Assembly: GCF_019393635.1 (NCBI RefSeq)
Contig: NC_057862.1
Span: 98,531,645-98,595,644 of the forward strand
DNA length: 64,000 bases
From: Dromiciops gliroides
Lineage: Eukaryota > Chordata > Mammalia > Microbiotheria > Microbiotheriidae
Direction of reading: 5' to 3'
Shown: positions 57,425-64,000 of the stretch, one piece after another
How positions within the stretch are numbered: position 1 is the stretch's first letter
Layout: the number at the start of each line of letters is the position of its first letter
Program-made: the position numbers and the translations under genes
Notes under the pieces: generated by a model
The model's input: the letters and a program-made list of their open reading frames with translations, nothing else
What the model was told of the DNA's origin: nothing
Database searches by the model: none

Positions 57425-57630
57425 TGGATTTACATAGTACTTTTTTTCTCAGAAGTCTCAAGATATTCCTCACTGAAATCCACCACCTCACAGCTGTTCT
57501 GTAAGGAAAAAGGTGTGGGTATTATTGTTTCCTTTTACATGTAGGTAAATTAAACCACAAGAAAGTTATGATTTGCCCTAGGTTACCCAGAAAATGATTG
57601 GGATACTGAGACTCCTAATTAAGGGTTTCA
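57425..57630 (-). repeat. MIR remnant
   Basis: GGATTTACATAGTACTTTTT, CTCACAGCTGTTCTGTAAGG, ATTTGCCCTAGGTTACCCAG in antisense MIR order. Confidence 0.55.
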
Positions 57631-57804
57631 GTGTTTTGAATACATTGGAATTTCCTTGCTGTTTGTAAGAAATATGTACTCCTTGTAACATTTTGCTTCT
57701 GGAGCAATTACCAATCTCACTAAATGGGAATTTTAATAGTTTTCTCTAACCTTTTCAAGCTGGACTTTCTGAAAACAGATCCTATCTTCTTTTTGTAAAC
57801 CTTA

Positions 57805-58005
57805 AAATGAACCAGAGTGATGTAGTGCAAGGGATTAGGAGTCAGGAGCCCTGGATTCTTGTCCTAATCTGATCCTATCAAGAACCACTGCAGGTACTCA
57901 GTGAACTTGGCCACATTTCTTCTTTCTCTAGGTATCAGTTTCATCTATAAAAAAAGAGGGTTGAACTAGATAACATCTATAATCTCTTCTAATTCTAAAA
58001 ACTTA
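57805..58005 (+). repeat. MIR SINE
   Basis: GAGTGATGTAGTGCAAGGGA, GGAGTCAGGAGCCCTGGATT, AGTTTCATCTATAAAAAAAG and GTTGAACTAGATAACATCTA. Confidence 0.75.
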
Positions 58006-58109
58006 TTCAGTAGGTTAGTATAGTGAGTTAGATTTAAGTAAACTGGTTTTGAATGTTACCTTTGACACTGGCTATGTGACTGAAGGCAACAAATTAATTA
58101 TAAAATCAT

Positions 58110-58435
58110 TTCTTAAATAATCATGTACTAGGTACTATGCTAAGTACCCAGAATGCAAAGAAAGCTAAGAAAAGTCCTTGCCCTGAAGAGCATACATTCT
58201 AATGGAGGAGACAAATGTAAACAATTGCATATCTAGGGTAAGTGGGAGGTAATGGGGTTGGGGGAAGGAAGGCATTAGCCCCTGGGAGATCCAGGAAAGA
58301 CATCCTGAAGAAGGTTTGATTTGAGCTGGGACTTGAAGCAAGCCAGGGAAAATAAGAGAGCTGTGGAGGGGAAACATTCCAGGCATGGGGCAATGCATGT
58401 CATGTTTGAGGAATAGCAAGTTGACCAAAGTCATT
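58110..58435 (-). repeat. L2 3' end, antisense
   Basis: CATGTACTAGGTACTATGCT, TTGCCCTGAAGAGCATACAT, GAGCTGGGACTTGAAGCAAG and AAACATTCCAGGCATGGGGC. Confidence 0.8.
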
Positions 58436-58509
58436 TAATGTTTCTCAGCTTCAGTTTCTTAATCTGTAAAATGGAGGTAATCATCCTTGTACTATCTCAA
58501 GACCTCACC

Positions 58510-59235
58510 TAGGTCTTGTGAACTCCATATGAATGGGATTTGCTATGTGATCAAATCAAGCATGTGCATATTAGAAATACTCAACATATGGCGAGCTTTA
58601 TAGTTTTATTGGACAATCCTTGACATGTTCTTGGAACATACTCCTGTGTTTTTCTATATATCTAATTAAAGACATTTCAAATTTAGATATTAAAAGCATC
58701 ACCCTCTTTCTCTTATTAAATCTGATCTTGCTTGGTATCAAATAATAGACTTATTCAAGTAATATTTCTGTGGTAGCAAATTGGACCTGATCTTATGGTG
58801 AGAGGGGAGAATTAACTGTTCTTTTTTGTTGACATTAGGGAGCTATATTTAGGCCCTTGGAAATAATTATTTACTAAATGAGTTCTAGAGGACTGAAAGA
58901 GTTAACAAAGCTCCAAATGTAATATCTTCATGGTGCCATTGGCAGACACAATAATAAAATAGCCATTTTTTTTCAAGCCTTTCTTGTCTGCGAAGAGTTG
59001 AGCTCACTTCAGTAACATAAGCCTTCCAGAGCCTCAAAGTTAATGTGTTATTGATAAGACTCAGGAGGTGTTCTCCAATTTAATGGAACATAAGGGCTGT
59101 TGACAGGTTTGAGCAACAGCCAGAGCTAGAAGAAAACACCAAAAAGTAGGGAAAAGAAAAATCGATGAATACATCTACCATCAGGCAAAAGATAAAATCT
59201 TCAGAAGTCATTACAGAAATGAGCTAAGGAGAGCT
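58510..59235. other. Unique intergenic sequence
   Basis: No repeat or exon recognised. Confidence 0.45.
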
Positions 59236-59239
59236 TAGA

Positions 59240-59385
59240 ACAATAATGGGAGTTTTACATTGACATAGCACTTTCATAAACCTTATTGATCCTCATCAAG
59301 TGCATCCTTGAAATAATCTCGCAAGAGAGGTAATAGGAGTATTATTATCTCTATTTTCTACGTGAGGAAACTGAAACTCAGAGAT
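59240..59385 (-). repeat. MIR remnant
   Basis: TTACATTGACATAGCACTTT, TTGAAATAATCTCGCAAGAG, CTATTTTCTACGTGAGGAAA. Its core seems to continue at 59828-59925 beyond inserted L2 and SINE sequence. Confidence 0.6.
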
Positions 59386-59389
59386 TTTA

Positions 59390-59625
59390 AGCCTTCTCTG
59401 ATCCTCCCCCTGAAACTGTTCTCCCTCTCCTCAAATTTCTTAAAGAATTTTGTCTGTGCCTGTCCCTTTTTCTTATTACTTTGTACTTATTACTTTGTTA
59501 GATTGACTTTTGTACCTGGATTATCTTTCCTTTTAGATTGCAAGCTCCTTCAAGGCACAGATGGGGTTGTTTTCATCTTTGTATTTCTCAATACCTGATT
59601 TACCTATTGGAGGTGTGTCAACAAT
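59390..59625 (+). repeat. L2 LINE 3' end
   Basis: TAAGCCTTCTCTGATCCTCC, TTTTAGATTGCAAGCTCCTT, CAAGGCACAGATGGGGTTGT. Confidence 0.7.
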
Positions 59626-59654
59626 GTTTATTTAAGTAAATCAGAAACAGTTTG

Positions 59655-59806
59655 GGTTTGTTTGGTTTTTTTGCAAGCAATGGGGGTTAAGTGACTTGCC
59701 CAGGGTCACACAGCTAGTAAGTGTCAAGTGTCTGAGGCTGGATTTGAACTCAGGTCCTCCTGAATCCAGGGCCGGTGCTTCATCCACTGGGCCACGTAGC
59801 TGCCCC
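59655..59806 (-). mobile_element. WSINE1
   Basis: GCAAGCAATGGGGGTTAAGT through GGGCCACGTAGCTGCCCCC; T-rich tail with GTTT units. Confidence 0.92.
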
Positions 59807-59929
59807 CCTATATAAGTATATCAAATTGAATTAAATGACTTGCCAAAAGTCATCTGACTACTAAGCGATATTGCTGAGACTTGAACCTAGATGTTAGAGC
59901 TCTCTTGCTTGCTCTCTTCCTTATGATTA

Positions 59930-60245
59930 GAAGGTATGTCCCTTCATTTCTGCCAATCAAGTTTCCATCTATTCAACAAGGTCAAGCTCAAATGTTTCTT
60001 CTTCCATGATGCTTTCCTTGATCCTCTCTGTTAAAAGTGGATTTTCCCTTCTGTGGTCTCTCGCTTATCATTTTATTTGTATCTACTGTATTATAATTCT
60101 CCTCATCTTATTCTTCCTCCAAACTCTAAGGGGATTATGTTCCCTTTTAGATTGTAATCTCCTTCAGGAAGGAACTGTTCCTTATTCATCTTTATATCTC
60201 CAAATTGTTTAGCACAGCTCCTTATCCCCAAAATATTTTTGAATA
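59930..60245 (+). repeat. L2 LINE 3' end
   Basis: CAAGGTCAAGCTCAAATGTT, CATGATGCTTTCCTTGATCC, TTTTAGATTGTAATCTCCTT, TTTAGCACAGCTCCTTATC. Confidence 0.75.
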
Positions 60246-60246
60246 A

Positions 60247-60300
60247 ATGGATGGATGGATAGACAGATGGATGGATGGATGCACAGACGGATAGATGAAT
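60247..60300 (+). repeat. (GGAT)n microsatellite
   Basis: Imperfect GGAT/GACA tetramers grown from the L2 tail. Confidence 0.95.
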
Positions 60301-60544
60301 ATTACTGAATTTGACCTAGTGAGCACAATCCCCATCCATATATACCAATTATTTCTATAGAAAGACCACAGATAATACTTCTAACACTTGCTGGCTATCT
60401 CATGAATTCATGTCATTGGCACTGGCCCAATTGTAGCTAATGGCATATAACATATTACTATTACTAGGGGAAAAACCCTCATCACTTGCTTTAAAAGAAA
60501 TGTATAAATGAGGTATACACTGTCGGGGCAAGAGCAATGAAAAG

Positions 60545-60728
60545 AGCTTACATTGGTTCCCCTGGAACCAGCGGACTTGGACTGCAATCTCAGCTTTACC
60601 CCCTGTGTGTCCTTGAACAAGTTATTTCAGGTCCCAGAGCCTCCTCAGTTTTTTCTTCTGCAAAATGAGGGGGTTTTCCTATTGAGCTAGAGGACCTCAG
60701 ATCCTCCAGCACTAAATCCTGTGACCCT
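60545..60728 (+). repeat. MIR SINE
   Basis: GACTTGGACTGCAATCTCAG, CTGTGTGTCCTTGAACAAGT and TTTTTTCTTCTGCAAAATGA. Confidence 0.65.
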
Positions 60729-60934
60729 CTTATATCCACTGGTTCTTATTTCCGTCCTCATATTCAGGGTGCAGATACAACTAATTTTTGCTTGTGGCCA
60801 AGAATAGCTCCTTATGTAACTTATTTTGCCCTTTGTGGTGTTAGCCCTGCAGAAAGGCCCTCTCTCTTTTATAGGCATTTCTCGTTAAGGTGGCTTATAC
60901 CCAGGCAAAAGAACACAGGCTCTGACTCATACGG

Positions 60935-61030
60935 ATCATTTATAGAGTTATAGCATCTTAGAGCTGGAAAGAGACCTTAGAAACAGAGCTGGTCCAGCCG
61001 CAGCTGAGGTTCAGAATTTAAGGGAAAGGT
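60935..61030 (-). repeat. MIR3-like remnant
   Basis: TAGCATCTTAGAGCTGGAAA, GAGACCTTAGAAACAGAGCT, GGTCCAGCCGCAGCTGAGG. Confidence 0.5.
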
Positions 61031-61730
61031 TTCACTCAGTTCCCTATGCTTTCTTTTGCATCACGCTGTCTCTCCCTTAAGTTGATCATTCCTCCCCAAC
61101 CAATTAGTCTCCAGCTGCTGAGGAGGCTGTATTTTTGTGGGGTGAGAAGCCCTGTGCAATAGTACCCGGGGACCAGTGTTAATAGCCCAGTACTTTCACA
61201 AGTACAGCTATCTACAATGCCACAACAGGTGTCTCTAAGGACAGCAGGATCAGAGGGCAGGCCCCCTAGAGAAGTGCAGAGGAACACATCTCTCAGAGAA
61301 ACTGCCTGGGGAGACATCCTCTGAATCAGCTGCCCCCTTTTGAAGATTATTCCTCATTTCCTGCCATCTGCCCCTGAGTTCCCAGCACCCTCTGCTCGAC
61401 TCTGCTCTCTGGATGGACGGGCCACTTTCCTAACCTACTGTTTAACTGGATTGTCTTTGCAAGGGGCAGGAAAGAGAGGAGCAGGGTCTGAAATGCTTTT
61501 ATTGGATTTGAAATTCGGCAGATGCCTCAGCAGTGTGGAACAGGCTGTATTTGCCTGATGGGGCTGTCAGAGGCTTCTCCAGTTTCCCCTCAGTGGTGCC
61601 TTAAAGGGACATGGCATTCCCTGAATCAAGAGTCTCCCCATTTGGTCCTCCAAATAAAAGAAAGAGGGAAATGGCTTCTTTTTAATTTTGTTTCACTTAC
61701 TACCTTATGTGTAGATTTTCTGAAAAGTGC
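61031..61730. other. Single-copy-looking, moderately GC-rich block
   Basis: No repeat recognised over 700 bp. Several overlapping short ORFs (72-102 codons) have no known domain, so I do not call a gene. Candidate for a conserved non-coding element or unannotated transcript. Confidence 0.4.
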
Positions 61731-61737
61731 AATAGCA

Positions 61738-62034
61738 GCTGATTGTGTTGGGTGTATATCTGCAGTCCCTGCTCCTGGGGAGACTGAGGCTAGCAGATTT
61801 CTTGATTTCAGGTGTCTTGAGATGCAGTAGGGCTAAATCCTATCAAATTTCTTCATTAAGTCCAGCACTAATAGGCTGAGCCTTCAGGAGCAGGAAGCTA
61901 TCATGTTGTCTAATGTGGAAGAGAACCTAACCAGGTCCAAAAAACAGCAGGTTAAAGCTTTTGTGACAATTGATATCAGGATTGGGCACGTGAGAGACCA
62001 CTGCAACCCAGCCTGGGTGGAATAGGGAACCCAA
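61738..62034 (+). pseudogene. RN7SL pseudogene: 7SL RNA retropseudogene, full length
   Basis: About 297 bp aligning end to end with SRP 7SL RNA: 5' Alu-domain part (CAGTCCCTGCTCCTGGGGAG, ACTGAGGCTAG), S-domain part (CATTAAGTCCAGCACTAATA, ACCAGGTCCAAAAAACAGCA), and 3' Alu-domain part (GACCACTGCAACCCAGCCTG). The S domain is present, so it is not an Alu-type SINE. Flanked by a 7-bp TSD AATAGCA (61731-61737, 62048-62054) with a short A-rich tail, the mark of LINE-driven retroposition. Heavily substituted, so old and surely non-functional. Confidence 0.85.
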
Positions 62035-62052
62035 TTTAAAACAATAGAATAG

Positions 62053-62247
62053 CATCTTGGGATCATAGACTTGGAATTGTAAAGACCTTCTAAACCCAAT
62101 CCTCTCAATTTATCGATGAGAAAACTGAGGCTGGGAGAAGTTGAGACTTATCCAGGGTTACATAGCTGGGAAGTGTCAGAAATACAATTTAAAACCACAC
62201 CTTCCCAACTGCAAATCCCACCTCTTAACCACTAGACAACACTGCCT
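62053..62247 (-). repeat. MIR3-like SINE
   Basis: GATCATAGACTTGGAATTGT, CGATGAGAAAACTGAGGCTG, CAGGGTTACATAGCTGGGAA and ACCACTAGACAACACTGCCT. Confidence 0.75.
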
Positions 62248-62249
62248 TA

Positions 62250-62935
62250 AGGACAAAGATACAGTTCCCCAAATGAACTATTTGTCCCAGGCATTTCTCT
62301 TGAAGACCAAAGAATGTTTAGATAGCTCTGCACCAATCTGTGCTTTGACAGCTAGTCAGGCAACATTTGACTATTTCCTCATTCAGACTTGAACCATAGA
62401 GAAAATATCAAAATGATGGTGTTTCTGTTAACACAAATTATGTAATGAAAAAAGAGGAGATGTGTTTGTTGCATCAGCAGCAGCTTTAACTGGGCTTAGC
62501 TAGGACATTTGGAAAACCTGCAGGGAGCAGTGCTCATGTACGACTTCTGGAAGTGTTGGTGGTACCCACTACATGAGTAATGGTGTATCCGAAACCTTAG
62601 AAACAGCTTCTAACTTCTTATGCATGGGAGGAATCACCTGTTGTACCTGGCTACAAACAGAGGTTTTCCTTAGCCAACTGATGTGGGATTTGGCTTCATA
62701 CCTTGCATCTACAGATGTGTGCTACAGACCAGAGCCAGGTTTGCATCTAAATGCAGGGATTTTTTTGACATCAGAAAAAAATAATAGTGGCTTCACCAAC
62801 ACAGCTACTGTTCTAGTTCAGGTCCTCATCATCTCTCACTTAAGACTTTAACATTCTAAGAATTTACAGATATTCTGGAAGGTTTTTCTCAGGGAAAATA
62901 TTATGGCCAATAAAAAGCTTTATCTGAAAAAAAAA
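62250..62935. other. Unique sequence
   Basis: No repeat recognised; a 92-codon plus frame at 62573-62851 has no known motif and is not called. Confidence 0.4.
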
Positions 62936-62939
62936 AGAC

Positions 62940-63860
62940 GTAGTATAATCCTAATTGAACTTCCTATCTTGACTCTCTGCAGCCCACTCTTCAGAAAAAC
63001 TACCAGACTAATATTCCTAACCATGCCACTTAACTACTCCATAAATTTGAGTGACTCCCTATTACCTCCATAATTAACTACATATTATTTGGAATACAAA
63101 GTTTTTCACAACCTGGCTCCATCATCTATTTCCAGCCTTCTTACACATTACTACTCCAGTAGTCTAGTTAAATGGAAGCTTACCATTGTTTCTCATATGT
63201 GTTCTATTTCCTTCCTTCATCCCTTTGCACAGAACATGCTTGAAATGCATACCATATTTTAATTTTTTTTAAGATGAAGTCTCCCTTTCTCATCCAAGCT
63301 GAAAGTTTAGGGTCCACTGATTGGTCTGAAACCTACTGCTGATCCCCAGATGCTTTGTCCTGCTCTGTTGCCAACCTGGGCTGGTCATCCATCTTCAGGC
63401 CACCTGGGACCTCCTCCTTTTAGGGGTTTATCATATTGGTTCTGGGCTTATTTTGGTCACCTGGTTGGCTTTAACCCTTCTGCAATTCAGAATTCCCAAG
63501 CTTAAGTGATCCATCAGGCACATCCTCTCCCAGCAGCAGGGATTATAGGTGCCTGCCACCATGCTCAGCCAAATGTTCTCCATCACCTCAGCCAATCCTT
63601 AGCTTCCTTCAAGGCTTAGCTCAAATGCTTCCTTCAGTAATGAAAGTTTTCCAGAACCCTTCCTCCTGTGGTGAGTTGCTAGTGCCTTCTTCCCCAAATC
63701 ACCTTCTACATATTTTGTATGTCCCTGTTCATCCCTTTAGCTAGACTATAAACTCCTAAAGGCAGGGACTGTGTTTATCTTTTGTCTTTTTATTCCCAGC
63801 ATTTGGCCCATTGCCTGGCACATAGTAAGTGCTTAATAAATATTTGTGGATCAAAATGTA
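62940..63860 (+). repeat. L2 LINE 3' region split by 7SL pseudogene
   Basis: Left part: TTTTTCACAACCTGGCTCCA, CATCCCTTTGCACAGAACAT. Right part: TCCTTCAAGGCTTAGCTCAA, CTATAAACTCCTAAAGGCAG, CATAGTAAGTGCTTAATAAA. Confidence 0.8.
63271..63570 (-). pseudogene. RN7SL pseudogene: 7SL RNA retropseudogene, full length
   Basis: Exactly 300 bp, the length of 7SL RNA, reading on the minus strand from GGCTGAGCATGGTGGCAGGC. It runs through the Alu domain (CTATAATCCCTGCTGCTGGG), the S domain (ACCAATATGATAAACCCC, ACCAGCCCAGGTTGGCAACA, CTGGGGATCAGCAGTAGG) and the 3' end, followed by an A tail (T8 at 63263-63270 on plus). Better preserved than the copy at 61738 but clearly mutated. Inserted in L2; I could not find a clean TSD. 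Confidence 0.88.
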
Positions 63861-63894
63861 GGGACTGGGTGGAGGTTTTTTTGGTTTTGTTTTG

Positions 63895-63950
63895 TTTTGC
63901 CTTTCTATCTCAAGCACTTGGCACAGTGCCTGGCAAATAATAAATTCTTG
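63895..63950 (+). repeat. L2 3' terminal fragment
   Basis: CAAGCACTTGGCACAGTGCC and TGGCAAATAATAAATTC match the last part of L2. Confidence 0.6.
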
Positions 63951-63951
63951 T

Positions 63952-64000
63952 TTTTTTGTTTTTTGTTTTTTTGCGGGGCAATGGGGGTTAAGTGACTTGC
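63952..64000 (-). mobile_element. WSINE1 running off the window end
   Basis: T-rich tail then GCGGGGCAATGGGGGTTAAG and TGACTTGC; the rest lies beyond the window. Confidence 0.85.

Overview
The window is nuclear DNA from a marsupial, probably an Australian one. It holds one intact protein-coding gene, the intronless beta-1 adrenergic receptor gene ADRB1 (minus strand, CDS 8524-10020), in a large repeat-filled intergenic region. The marsupial call rests on two things. First, the receptor is clearly mammalian but differs from placental ADRB1 in its N-terminus, third intracellular loop and C-tail. Second, there are many copies of a tRNA-headed CORE-SINE (head GGGGCAGCTAGGTGGCGCAG, core GTGTGACCCTGGGCAAGTCA) that I recognise as the WSINE1/WALLSI type, together with MAR1-type SINEs and a marsupial-style L1/HAL1. 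Many SINE copies keep near-perfect target-site duplications, so the family was recently active. Species cannot be fixed by reading alone.

Layout. 1-7000: AT-rich intergenic DNA with an old L2 and a (GT)n tract. 7006-8523: the probable ADRB1 3' UTR, ending at an AATAAA. 8524-10020: ADRB1 CDS inside a CpG-rich island (about 8380-10620). 10021-10800: 5' leader and candidate promoter, with a CCAAT box, a GC box, an NKX2-5-like site and a Q-codon-rich upstream ORF. 10800-13100: mostly unique upstream DNA with a candidate CTCF motif. 13100-20000: L2-rich block with four plus-strand L2 3' ends, a 285-bp (CCCTT)n array and SINE insertions. 20000-31000: unique AT-rich DNA, a solo LTR and SINE clusters. 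31229-32879: a small ERV with two 328-bp LTRs and a gag remnant. 33800-46200: nested SINE, MIR, L2, CR1/L3 and L1 fragments. 47690-49180: an RTE-type LINE remnant. 50490-54284: a nearly complete HAL1-like element (ORF1 without the ORF2 reverse transcriptase) carrying two later SINEs. 54300-64000: more L1, L2, MIR and hAT debris and two full-length 7SL RNA retropseudogenes in opposite orientations.

I found no second host gene, tRNA gene, CRISPR array or bacterial-type system. In placental mammals ADRB1 stands alone in a large gap between NHLRC2 and CCDC186, and the absence of other exons here fits that. The most useful observations are the 7SL copies, the ERV with readable LTR divergence and TSD, the HAL1-like element, paralogous empty/filled SINE sites, and lineage-specific ADRB1 features. 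No convincing new biological system was seen.
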